From assembly GCA_015179045.1 (NCBI GenBank), contig WHUZ01000015.1:744001-808000 (forward strand): DNA of 64,000 nt, given 5' to 3'. The notes beneath the pieces are model-generated. The model saw only the letters and a program-made list of their open reading frames with translations. It searched no databases and had not been told where the DNA came from. Position 1 is the stretch's first letter; the number at the start of each line of letters is the position of its first letter. The stretch comes from Kalaharituber pfeilii (taxonomy: Eukaryota > Ascomycota > Pezizomycetes > Pezizales > Pezizaceae). Positions 34,518-45,665 of the stretch are shown here, piece after piece. Made by a program: the position numbers and the translations under genes.

Positions 34518-37500
34518 TCCCTTGCAGCGCTAGTAAGATGCAGTCGTATGGATGTAATTGACCGCTTTCTCCTGTTGAAAGAAAACTTCAAAGCTACTAG
34601 ATGAGGCTCTGTAAATGTCAATTACAACAATCATGTTAGGAGAGATGTGCTTAAGTCCTTCAAGGGGGGAGTACAAGAAGATGCTTCGAATGATTGAAAC
34701 AACTCAATTCTTCAGCTTAGACAGAGGCTATGGTAATAGGCATAAACTAGATGTCTTTGAATTATCGTCAATTGGTGAATTGTCGGCCAGTTGCTGGTGG
34801 GATGATGTCTGCTTAACTCGAGTCAGCCGGCGGCCTCGTGAATCCTGAACATTTCGTCAACCACTCGAGTACATGCAAACCACCGAAAAGCGAGATTATG
34901 CAGGAATCTTGCTCCTTGTTGGATATTTTACGATACATAACCATACCCAATTCGAGAAGGAAACAGAAAAGGGTTTTGAGAGGTCGTAAAGCCCAGCTAC
35001 AGAGCAGCAATTGTCGTACTATAGAAATATATCGCGGTGAGGGTTCACAAGTGCTATTGCATGGCGGAATGGATGCAGTATTGCTAAATGAAAATGTAGA
35101 TGCACACCCACAAGAAGGGAAATAATCCGCCTTACCCGGATCTTCTATAGCAGTAGTGCCTTCTGCCCTCCCCTCGTTCCCCGGTATGAAGTGCGAATTC
35201 AAGAAGAGGTGAAAGCAAGATTTCGATTATTGGTGCTTCTGATATTTATATATAGCCGTTCCCGTACCCAAAGTCTGTAACCACCAGAGTAGATTTGCGA
35301 TTGAATCAGTAATCTGGAGGCGAATGTGAGAGTGATCGCGAGTGAGGACGGAATATAGGAATAAAAGCAATAGGCGAGAGGGAGTGGAATCATTAGAGGT
35401 TGGCGGGAAGAGGGGGTGAAGGTTGATGCGGGGCTGCCTGAGATGAAGTTGAATGGGAGATGGAAAGAAGATTGCAGATGAATGGAAACGGTGAATGGAT
35501 TTGTATGACCAAATAAGGTAAGTACCAGGAATAGCAGTGAGAGCCAAGCGCTTGCGCACTAAGAGCATAAGATATGCCTCTCTGTACTGAGCTTTGCAGC
35601 AAGCATACAAGAAGATATATCTGTAGTGTAGATGTACCTAGTAAGAGAAAGCCAGACTATGGTGAGATATTCAAAGAAGACTAGGCAAAGGGATGTTCTA
35701 AATGCAGCAAAGGTAGAATTTTGCCTGGGATGTTTCTGTTTGAGATGAGCCATCCGACGCTGGCAGTAGCTCAGGCACTAACATCAAGACAGCCAGAGTT
35801 ATAGGAAGACTTGAAAAACAGCACTCCCAGGTCTATAGGATGAAGGAACGGGAAAATTGCATGGGCAAACGAAAGATGGGGAATAATGATACAGTGAGAG
35901 AGCGGAGTGACATTGGTTTTAAGGAGGGGCGGGAATAGGCTGGGTATGAGATCAGGGCGGGGTTTGATACGCAGCAGCGTAGATACGTAATATAAACTCG
36001 AAGATACACGTACTTACATTCCTCTTAATGCGAAAACGGGACGGGTTTGTAAGGTCCCAAAATTGATATAGGGCGCCGCTATGGAGTGAGTTGATCAACC
36101 CGGAGTAGTGTGTGTCTGTTGGGGCTTGGTTGTGGCGAGGTATCCAAGCCGAGAGGCCTTGGTCAAGTACCGAGTCCCTCGACTTTCCTCCGCTGCGGTG
36201 GAATTGTCCCCGCTCAAGGCTGGGCCCCGCTGTTCACATTGCGGGATCAGCAGCAGTCACAGAGACTAGCATTCATATATATAATGTCAAGTCGGGACAC
36301 CCTACCTTGTATCTAGCGAGTGACCGTAGAAGCACAAGTAGAGGCGTCGACCCGCTGGCCAGAGTTAGAGGGAAACAATCCCGTTGTCCGGGCACCGTCT
36401 AGGCCTTATTGCATACAACAAGCCGAGCCGGAAGCGACAGCAGCAGCAGCAGCAGCAGCAGCCCAGAGCCAGGTGGTCAGCAAGGCGGATGACTGCCGGC
36501 AAAGCGTAGCAGACTAAGGCAACGTGAACGAGATAGGTGAAAGGGTGGGTTATTCGTCGTGAAGAAATGCCGATGCCGGAGCCTCAGACTGGGTGATTTC
36601 GAAACCGGCAAGCATGAGCTTATGAGCATGCGACTTGAGCCGTACTCCAACTGCGTGAGGCCTCACGCATGAGCCCTAGATAGCCCAGAAGCTCTCGAAT
36701 ATGGTGGGCGTGAACTGGTAAGTACTTCCCTTACGCACAGTTTCCCACGAGATTTATCTTATAGCCCCATCTGCGCCCAAGGGAGGTGGTTATACTTGAA
36801 AGCGCCCTCTGCTGGCCAATCAAGTCCGGCTGCCAATACATACCTGGTCTCGAGCCCACCAAGCAACCAGCTCCACATTTCATGCTGTCATGGCGGTATC
36901 TTGCTCATTGCTGGATCACCCTCCCATACCCCGCCTCTAGGGATCTAGCACAGCACTGTGCAAACAAAAAGAATCAATCCATTGACGTCTGCCACTCAAA
37001 AGACGTATGAAGCTAACGTTGTCCGTACATAAGCATCTTGCCTGTTTAAATGATGTATGAATCTCGAATGCGAGCTCCTTTGAAACAGAATATTCTACAC
37101 AAGGCTGTAAATTTCAGTCTCAATCGTGAAATTTGCTATTCCTAGAAGCGTGTCAGGCGATTGCGACCTCTTTAGCCATTTCAATTGCCGTGCGACCCAT
37201 TATTTTCGGGGCTTCGAATCATTATTTGATGTACGTTTGTTACCTAGGCAAGCGCCGATCAGAGTACCTCGAAAATCCAAGAACTGCTGCTGTATGTATG
37301 TATCAGGGAGTGCAAAGGGCGTTTGAGTCGAATGCAACAGAGCTGTCCTAAGAGGTGCAGAGAATAGCTGTGAGCTCATATCTCAGGCATGAGCTGTGGT
37401 TGGAGAAGACGTGGTTCATGGGCTGTGACGCTGTGACGCTTGTGGCGCTTGGCATCTATGAAGTGTACCCCCAGCTCGTAAACGTGCGCTAAGGTCCTGA

Positions 37501-37578
37501 TAGCATATCATTCCTGTATGTTTTGAGGGCACCTGATTAGGTACAAATTACATTAAATAAATCAAGTACCATCACACA
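34518..37578. other. Gene-poor region, no gene seen
   Basis: 3 kb upstream of the RasGEF. The part nearest the gene (34.6-35.3 kb) has splice-like signals on the minus strand but no frame I could tie to a domain, so unmodelled 5' exons remain possible. From 35.3 kb on, frames are short and compositionally random. An eight-unit CAG repeat lies at 36438-36461. Confidence 0.45.
36438..36461. repeat. (CAG)8 microsatellite
   Basis: Eight exact CAG units in apparently non-coding DNA. Confidence 0.95.
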
Positions 37579-37686
37579 CTCGCTTGTTCGGGAAGTATCG
37601 GAACGCTGCATAACAAATTTGCATTAATCTAAAAGGCGAATCGCATACGATTCGTGCAGCGTTCCAATACTTTCCGAACCAACAAG
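37579..37686. mobile_element. 108-bp MITE, family A copy 1
   Basis: Left end CTCGCTTGTTCGGGAAGTAT; right end, reverse-complemented, CTTGTTGGTTCGGAAAGTAT; both continue as YGGAACGCTGCA. The element folds into a near-complete hairpin with no coding capacity. TA follows the right end (37687-37688); the left flank reads CA, perhaps a mutated TA. It is clearly related to the 109-bp element at 41542, and its outer 30 bp resemble the termini of the Tc1-like relic at 22.9 kb. Confidence 0.85.
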
Positions 37687-39090
37687 TACTAGTACCTCGT
37701 TATGGTTTTAACAGATGTATATGAAACAATCAGAAAGCAACTCCGTTATGACTAGATTAATATTACTGCTGTGGTACCCAGGCCCCTGAGATTACCCGTT
37801 ATTGGGCAACACAGTCTCTCGAATCCAGCCTCGAACCGTGAATATTTGTGGACTGCATTAGTGTGTGAACTGTCGACGAACAAGACAAGGTATGAGAACA
37901 TGACATGTATGCACCGTAACTTCAGGGTGCTGATCAACTACCCCCAAAGCGGAATGCCTGAAGGCTTCCTGGCTCCATTCCACATTGCAAGCAATACGTC
38001 CCGCTCAGCATCCGTGCTAGGTAAGGACCCGGCTCGGTGAAGGGAATCAGGGACTTGTACGCACCGTTAGTGCTCGCAAGACTGCTGCTGGTAGGTCCAC
38101 AGGCACATGACCTGCTCTATAAGTTAATTCACTGCACAACATTCTTTCTCCCCAGCGAGATTATACTTTCTTCTTCTTGCTCGTTGAACTGGTGGTAACT
38201 TATAGCTAGCCAGTCCACATGTCCCGTCAACGCCGTCCAGGACCTGCAGGCAGATACCATTCCTGCGCACAATCGAGAGCAGAGCACCTGCATCGTCCCG
38301 TCCCAGTAGCGAGACACAGATCACTGTCAACCACCGTTCGCAGAAAAGACTTCAATGTGAAGACATCTACGCTCTTAGGCAAGTTCGGTGCTATTGAGCT
38401 AGAAAGCAAAGGCGGCGTTACAAGAGATCACCTAGCTTTAGGTAGTGCTTTTACCTCACCTCTCACAGCTGATTTGAAGGTCTGACGAAATTGCAGACTC
38501 ATATAGGACAGCCCTTTTTTGACATGGCTCCGAACATCTTGGTCGCTGGTTTTTATCGGTATCTAGTTCTTCCTCCAGTCGTAGTTTTTTCCGATTGATC
38601 ACTAATGCATCCATAAGGAATCGCGGTAACGTAGGAATTACCCTGGAGTAAGAGACGTCATTAAACCCACTATTGGGCAATTGACTATTGGGCCTTGCGG
38701 CCTCCACATCATATGAGATGCGGGTGCAACCTTTCTAGGAATTTCAATTATTGCGTTGGCCTCTGGTGCTCAATGGTAACTACATATTTCTCTTTGAGAT
38801 TCTAGCTCACAGTGGCCTAATCTGCTCTGACTGTATTTTGCGCTGTAGATACTACGAATCCCAGGAATGGCTTCTGAAGGGAAAGTTTCCCGCTAGTAGA
38901 GGAAGTATTTTGCTGTTCCCTTAATAGCCTTATTGGTTCGTTCACCTGCTTCCCTTGCTGGCCTGAATAGGTTATCTCACATGCCCCAGTCAATTATTGC
39001 CAGTTTTGTGGTTGTTTTAATTGCCTATCCAAAGCAATCAAAGCTAAATTCTCAATACCCCCACTTCGGGGGGGGGGGGGGGGGGGAGGG

Positions 39091-39122
<32 letters not shown>

Positions 39123-40783
39123 GTGGAGGGGGAAGGGGGGTGTAGCCAGTCCATACCGATTAATAGCAACACGCCAGCCACCTCCTATGCATTGCGTACA
39201 CAGCATATAGTTCGGAGATGTTCTCAATTCTCTCCATGAAGTTCGCCAATTTAGGCTGAATAATGCTCAGAAACTGGGAAATAGCTTGCACGCAGAGCTG
39301 GCAGAGTTGGATGGAATGCCGCTTCCTCGGCGCCCACAGTTAGGGGAAACGTTGTCATTTATACTTTCACCAGTCATTGTGGGTCTGAGATTTGCAAAAC
39401 TGGAAGAAGAGTTGTGGGATAGGGCAGCAATGCATAGGAGTGAACGCGACTATATCAGGACATGATAGGCCTAATTAATTTACAGCACCCAGCAACGGTG
39501 GTATTCCCTACTACAGTGTTTATATTGGGAAAATTGAACCCCCTGCTCACAGTGGCGGCAAAGCAATTGGTTGAAGGTGCAGGGGAGGTACCACCGAAGA
39601 GATTTATAAGGCATTCAAAGCCGGCGCCCTAGAGGCGGGGCGCGGTGTGTTTATGAAATATCTATGGTGTCTATTTACTAGCTTTCACAAAAGGGCAAAA
39701 CTAGCAACTTCTATGTCCACTATCAAGGGTTTTCGACATCGTGACAGGTGGTCAGACAATAAGAGAAAATCCTTAGAGATGTTAGGAATTGGAAACATTT
39801 AAACTAAACAGTGATACTTGTTGTCGAAGAACTTAGGAAGAGGATCACAGGACCTGAAAATGGTTAGCTGCTTATATTTGCTTTGTATATTCCCCTTGGC
39901 TACTCCTGAAATGTGCTGGATGGTACGGCTATCAAAGAAAATGCTAAGTACAATTAATTCTCCTTTTCTTGTCCTCGTGGAACGCTCTCCTGATTCACAA
40001 TCCATAGAAGTCCTCTCAACATCCTTCTTTGATGTCAGCCGGCATAGCTATATGTGGCGTTAGATGGTGTAAACAGCTGGCGAGGACCAAGGAGAGGGGG
40101 ACGAAGGGTCAAGAGTGGGACACGTGAGGTAATGGTAACTTTGGTGACTGCGGTCCCGGGGCAGGTTGTTGGAGCTTCGCAAGAGGGTGGCCCCGTTTGG
40201 GTACTTATTCAAACTCCTTGGTCCTCCAGTCATGCAATACAATATCCCTCGCACATCCTCTTGACTTGGCTTTTCCTGGTTTTGAGGCTGAACTTACTTC
40301 GACGTGAGCTGGAAGCACAGGTATTGGGTTCCTCTGAATATGCTCTTTTATACCTATGTCCCCTGAGGTTGTGTCAAAAGGGTTATGAAGTTGTTGATTA
40401 GGCTCTTAATTAGCTATTGTTTGTGCAAAAGCGGCAGGACTTGTTTTCAGATAATGTGACATTGAGGCAGGAGTAGTGCCCCAATAGCAAAATGAAAAAT
40501 AAACAAGGCAAAAAGAAAGTGAAGTGAAAGCATTGGATTGCATGTCTAGGTGATACCATGACACTATGTGGAGAAAGATGCACATCCCTTATGCTTACCT
40601 TCTGTCTCGATGCTTGCACTTACCCAGAACCAAAGGTTTCAGAAACCATTAGCAGAAGATTAAAGCCATGTAACCCCTATGACCTAGCTTTTCCCATACG
40701 CACCTTGTATAGAGGAGGAGTTAAAGGTTTTCGAAGGAAAAATATAATTACTAGTATTAGCAACCTCCGCTCCACCACCGCTC
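37687..40783. other. Gene-poor region with poly(G)/poly(A) run
   Basis: About 3.1 kb. A G-rich run at 39069-39088 passes directly into an A run of about 30 nt ending near 39119. Apart from the open stretch at 39211-39465, I see no coding signal. Confidence 0.45.
39211..39465 (+). pseudogene. Orphan open stretch, possible gene relic
   Basis: An 85-codon frame between a TAG at 39208 and a TGA, with no ATG near its start. The translation is amphipathic and protein-like (RLNNAQKLGNSLHAELAELD, GETLSFILSPVIVGLRFAKL, EEELWDRAAMHRSERDYIRT), unlike the random frames around it. I do not recognise the family. It could be an exon of a decayed gene or part of an old mobile element. Confidence 0.3.
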
Positions 40784-41043
40784 TTATCCATAGTTGCGGG
40801 ATACATCCACAATATCGCCTGCCATTATAAAATTACGAGTAACTTTTAATAGTGCCAGAAATACATACCGCTGATGGATACCGATATCACTCCAGGCTGA
40901 ATCTCTCCTCGGTATACCCCCGATGGCGAAGAGCACTGTAAGCATGCGTCATGTACATCCAGCTCTAACGGATATGGAGGTGCAGTATAGTTGCATTCAA
41001 GAGGAACGGGAATGAATATGGATGCGGCCGAGGACGAGGTCAT
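40784..41043 (-). CDS. Possible small protein, two exons
   Basis: Candidate model on the complement: exons 41043-40869 and 40818-40784, 69 aa. The ATG begins MTSSSAASIFIPVPLECNYT; the exon ends at a canonical GTATGT and a 50-nt intron ends GGCAG, after which the frame closes quickly. The protein has a CLQCSSPSG segment but no domain I know. Support is only splice-site quality and biased composition; it may be a fragment of a decayed gene. Confidence 0.25.
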
Positions 41044-41541
41044 ATTCCTATGGTCTGTATGTGGAATCATCAATCAATACATGTATAAGTATCTATCTAA
41101 ATATATGTACTGGGGGCTGTCACTGACTTACTTGGAATGGTTACCGGAGAAAAGATGCCAGCCAAACTAGGCAGGTGTCATGGAGAATCCCTTCTACCCT
41201 TGCGAAATTTATTAGTACGCAATATGAGTTACCACGAACTATGGTTGGGGACATCTGTACCCGGATTAAATTACGCATCAACTTCAACACTCAAATCACA
41301 ACTAAAATAAATAGATAAAATTAGGTTGGTGCTATACAATGATAGATTAGTGAATGAAAAATAATTCCATAGAGGGATATCTATTTAATCAATTTTTTGT
41401 ACTGGTGATTTGAAAGTCAGAGATGAGAAGTTTTATATGGGAATTGGTCAGATTGTCCACCTTTAGTAGCTACTGAATATGGTATAGTATAAATAGGTCT
41501 AACCAAAATAAGAGAATCGCTAACCTAAAAATATAATAGTA

Positions 41542-41650
41542 CTCGCTGATTCGGAAAGTATTGGAACGCTGCATAAAGCATATGCGCTATTCGCCTTTTG
41601 AAATAGTGCATATTATTATGCAGCGTTCCAATACTTTCCAAACCAGCGAG
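41542..41650. mobile_element. 109-bp MITE, family A copy 2
   Basis: Flanked by TA at 41540-41541 and 41651-41652. The left end reads CTCGCTGATTCGGAAAGTAT and then TGGAACGCTGCATAA; the right end is its inverted copy (CTCGCTGGTTTGGAAAGTAT when reverse-complemented). The inner part is nearly palindromic, so the whole element can form a hairpin. No coding potential. Confidence 0.9.
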
Positions 41651-41840
41651 TACTTATATACATATCCTCTATGCACACCCCATCTAGTACTTATCTATGA
41701 CCTTTATATATATGTGAATGAAACTCCTTAGTACCATAAGTTAATCCTTCACTATAGACCGTAAATAATGATAATAACAATGATTAATAGATGAAGAAGA
41801 AACGGAATGTAATGCTAGAGGAAGAGTATCTCAAAAACCA

Positions 41841-42056
41841 TCAAACGAATAAGTCATCATTCTCTGGCTCGTCCTCAGTGAATTCACAATCTTCTGAACT
41901 AGAGGCAAACTCTTCCCAATGAACTGCTGTTGGCACCTCCGGCTCTCCTAGTCTCCATACATCCTCTTCACTTTCATTATCCAAATGTGCTATTAGTTCC
42001 GCTTCTAGCTGTGCTTCTGCTAGCCGCGCTCGTTGTGCCTGTCGAACTCTCTCCAT
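41841..42056 (-). CDS. Acidic orphan ORF, 71 aa
   Basis: Starts with ATG and has a basic, coiled N-terminus (MERVRQAQRARLAEAQLEAE) and a very acidic C-terminus (SSSEDCEFTEDEPENDDLFV). The strong charge layout is unlike a random frame. I do not recognise a family. It could be the last exon of a larger gene or a small ORF of a mobile element; it lies 190 bp from the family A MITE. Confidence 0.3.
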   Translation of the reverse strand: MERVRQAQRARLAEAQLEAELIAHLDNESEEDVWRLGEPEVPTAVHWEEFASSSEDCEFTEDEPENDDLFV

Positions 42057-42439
42057 TGCAGTGCCCGCTTGTTTTTCCGTCCCATTTTGTGAATTTGTAT
42101 TGACATTAAGTGAGCCATAGACAAATTAATCAACTTAAGCATTGGAACGTATTTACCTATTCTAGTCCTTTAATTAATTCTTTAAAGCAAGCGGCAGGGT
42201 GGCTGAACAGGTTGGAGCGACCGATATGAGCGACCGATGCAACAACAGGTATTAAGTATGCAAGTGTAACTACTACATAACTAGCGCTTAGTCATCGAAC
42301 CAAATGTCCGCCCTCCTCCACGTACCGTACAACCATACTGGTATATGCAGAAAAGTGGGTCGTCTATTAGCACTGCAATGGATAGGGTATGACAGAGAGT
42401 TGCTAAGAAGTGTGTACATGCTCAAATACTACCGACGAG

Positions 42440-42700
42440 TGGCAATGAGAGCAGTGGGCAGGACAGTGGGATATCTGAAGATAAGGATAGTAGATAGTGA
42501 AGACAGTGGGCAGTAGAAATAGCAGACAGTAAGGAAAGCGAGGAATAGCGGGCAGTGTGAATAGCAGATAGCAAGCGCAGTTGGCAATGACAGCGGTAGC
42601 GAGAACACCGGTGGGCAGCGAGGACAGCGAGGGAGGACAGCGGGCATTAAGGACAGCAGGCAATGGGATAGCCTGCAGCGAGGACAGTAGACAGTGAGGA
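42440..42700. repeat. Degenerate tandem repeat, AGTGGACAG-like units
   Basis: About 260 bp of imperfect short units of the form GCAGTGAGGACAGNNN, recurring every 12-24 bp with many changes. Open frames across it are by-products of the repeat. Old minisatellite. Confidence 0.6.
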
Positions 42701-43867
42701 AAGTAGTGTTCTCTTCCCATGGATAGTGGACAAAATCTGTTCTCGTGCCCAGACTCTGACAGAAACCATAAACGGAAAGATAAACAGATATTCAAGGTAA
42801 GAATAAGAACAAGAACCAGACTCATCCGTTGAATTATCAAGACATCAGCTAAGGAGACAACATACATAACAGCAGCTTAGTCAGCCACTAAGCTGTAGTT
42901 TGGTTCGAGACTGCATAACAGCTATGCTATATGAACCCTCTGGCCAAGACAGACCTCTACAACCTGGCCATGATTAGAGTTTTTTACTGCTATGGCACAA
43001 TACCTGAGCCATAAGCCAGCCACGGCTTATAGTTAACCGGTCACCGTAGAGGTTACGAGCTTAGCTATTAGTGAGAGGCAGAGTGCACTTTGGCATTTGT
43101 TAACTAACTTGGTAAGTTGGCAGCTTTACTCCCACTAGAGTAGCATGAACAGGATTGATAGAGAACAGACACTGTATAATAACAGCTTCTCTATGATGGT
43201 CATTGTATTCCAGCATAGTCAGTGTCGAGAAAATCAACACAAAATGTGGGAGTCTATACGGGAAGTATTAAAGAGTAGAGGTGCTATTGAATCTTCTGAA
43301 GGTGACGGGCTTGGAAGTGGAGGGAATGCCATTGCAATTTCTGCAGTACACAGAGCTATACTGAGTAAACACATGCTTGGAGGGAGGGAGCGCGCGAAAA
43401 TGAAGCGGCGTTGGAAGACATATTGTATTTAGCTAGCTCTCACTACCACTATTCCAGCAACAGCAGTATTTAATATCAAGTAACTCAGCACGCCGCAGTT
43501 GACATTGCATTGTAATTCCCACAACACCTTGCAAGTTGAGGCACTACACTCTCACAGCACTCAATTCTCACGGCTGCAGGGTTGCACCTTTACGGTCACT
43601 CCAACCCTACATTACCTAACCCATGGTCCAGCTCTCAACCCCTCAGTCACGAGGTGGTATCTATCGTAGAATAGGTGCGTAATGAGCTCCTCCTTATTTT
43701 TACCTCACCCCATATATTCTCAATTCCCTTGCCTTAGTTGTATGATCACTTGCCATTCACAGTTTAACTGCTCGCTAACTACATGTTATAAATTGTTCGC
43801 TCAACATGTTCATCTGAGCTTCATCATCATCATCATCCAAAACCATATCTTTACGATTTCTCTGATA

Positions 43868-44868
43868 ATGGTAGGTGATCCCCATTTGTACCAGCAAAAG
43901 TAAACACGCTGAAGATAAGTTTGCAGACGCATGCAGACGCAAGCAATTTCGCAGAGAACGTCACCAAAAAAGAGGCGTACAGTCAAGTCCTAGAACAAGC
44001 AGCTGCACTGTTTGAAGGTCAACAGAACTGGGTGGGTCGAAAGAAGTCTCTATAGTATCTTCAAAACTACTAAGTATCTTATGCGCCCATATGCGGGATA
44101 GAGGAATGCTTAACAGGTCTGGTGAGTTTGAGTCCGTCCTGGATTTGTTTCAGGTTGGGATTGTCACAAGATAGTATGCTAACAGAGTTATATAGTAATC
44201 TTGCCAATACTGCCTCACTTATCTGGCATGCTCACAAGTCGATGTCCTTCCCTTCGAATCAAACGAACTGGGCAGGTTGGAGACATCCCAACTCGCAGAT
44301 TTCAACGGTAACTGACGAAAATGCTTAGGCTTCTACGTGTTGGACCCTTCCAAGAAAGATCAATTGATTCTGGGGCCATTTATGGGCAAGGTCCACACGC
44401 CCGGTCTCAGCTTCTCAGGATAGATATTGACCTGGCCCTCAGGTGGCTTGTCAGACAATTCGATTTGGCCAAGGCGTTTGCGGTAAAGCGATGGAAGCGA
44501 GAAAGACCATCATTGTACCGGTATGTGAAGTGAAGATCAAAACTCGGACCTATAATTGTCCACGTGAAATCTAACTTGGCCATGAAGGACGTCAATGCTT
44601 TTCCCGGTCACATTGCGTGCGATGGAGATACAAAAAGCGAGATTGTTGTGCCAATTATTTCTCATCAAGATAAGGTCAGTTTGACAGCGGCGTAACACCA
44701 TGGGGGTGACCATAGGACGGGTTTGACAATACTAATAAACGTGGTGATAAGGTCGTTGGCGTAATTGATTGCGACTCCACTGCCATCAATGCATTTGACA
44801 GTGAAGACCAGCAATATCTGGAAAGAGTCGCCGAGCTGCTGAGCTCTGCTTGCACTTGGTCAATCTGA
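43868..44868 (+). CDS. Free methionine-R-sulfoxide reductase (fRMsr, GAF fold)
   Basis: Model: exons 43868-43870, 43927-44054, 44196-44275, 44329-44390, 44443-44520, 44588-44674 and 44716-44868, 196 aa. Joined, it reads MTHADASNFAENVTKKEAYS, QVLEQAAALFEGQQNWV, NLANTASLIWHA, NWAGFYVLDPSKKDQLILGP, FMGKVACQTIRFGQGVCGKA, then DVNAFPGHIACDGDTKSEIV, VPIIS, VVGVIDCDSTAINAFD. The cysteines in VACQ, GVCG and IACDG correspond to the three redox cysteines of yeast YKL069W. The enzyme reduces free Met-R-sulfoxide using thioredoxin and protects against oxidation. No exon exceeds 153 nt, so the gene is easy to miss. The first coding exon appears to be ATG alone. Uncertain: the 141-nt second intron, where the chosen ends insert GRKKSLY between NWV and NLAN. 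Confidence 0.85.
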
Positions 44869-45084
44869 GTTACTGCGTGGATAATTACTCGATATTTGCT
44901 AAGTACATGTCTCATCTGACCGATGATACTCTAACTCCCCAAGTATCCAATTAATTTCCCCTTGTATCTCGCTAGCGGCTGTCATCCCAGATAATTGGAT
45001 ATTGCTTTTACCTTACTTCACATTGCATTAACTCTAGTTCAAAAAAGCGAGAAATGAATAGCCAGGTCATTTGCGTTTGTTATT

Positions 45085-45662
45085 AGAGAGGATGCGATTT
45101 AAAGCTGGCCTTACTCCAAATCTTCCGACCAAGCTCAAGATGGCAAAGCGGGCAAAATATAGAGCTGGCTCTGTGATTTCAGGATGCGATTTTGCTTGGG
45201 CCCCTTGACACTGTTGACAAGGGGGTACTGTCTGGCTCTAAACGTGAAAAAGGTATATTTCTTATAATCATATGCACTGTTTTACATGTCAACTTGCATT
45301 TATGCACTCATTCATATCCACAATGCTGTCTGAACATTTACTAATAATGTCCCTAAACATGCTGATGGCAAAAACGCAGGCGCATTCTCCAGTCCTGTAG
45401 CTGAATAGGCTGTAGAGTTCTCGTGTGGCATGGAGTCCATACTTTCGTACATTTTAATTTTTTCTGTGAGTTTGTATGTATGTATAGTGGGATTTTTTCT
45501 GTGGGTTTGTAGGAGCCACCGCAACTGAGAAAACGCATTTTTTACAGCCAGTCTATCTGGCTTCTGACCCCTGCTGGCTCTATCACCAGGGTGTTGAACA
45601 GGGGGCCTTGTCGTCGTGCCAGTGCCCCTGCAAATAGAGCCAGTTGACATCGCATCCTCTCT
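45085..45662. mobile_element. 578-bp MITE-like element, 3-bp target duplication
   Basis: Flanked by ATT at 45082-45084 and 45663-45665. Termini AGAGAGGATGCGAT are inverted at both ends, with the similarity continuing imperfectly into a CTGGC block. A second sub-terminal inverted pair (GGCCCCTTG and CAAGGGGGT/GGGGGCCTTG) is visible. The single long frame inside has no recognisable domain. The AGAGA start and 3-bp AT-rich duplication resemble the PIF/Harbinger-like element at 51.7 kb. Confidence 0.8.
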
Positions 45663-45665
45663 ATT

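Noticed and set aside
36110..36517. Frames ending in an alanine/glutamine run
   Set aside because: Openness comes from the CAG repeat and local GC content; no start context, domain or partner exon.
37801..37840. tRNA-like CTCGAATCC/CTCGAACC string
   Set aside because: No acceptor, D or anticodon stem can be drawn around it.
42403..42867. 154-codon minus-strand frame
   Set aside because: It runs through a degenerate tandem repeat and reads as repeated Leu/Pro/Cys strings; not protein-like.
43145..43432. 95-codon plus-strand frame, possible gene
   Set aside because: Some protein-like segments, but no splice-supported extension and no recognised domain; too weak to list.
45312..45650. 112-codon frame inside the 578-bp element, possible transposase
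   Set aside because: No catalytic motif or helix-turn-helix, and it is read through the inverted-repeat region.
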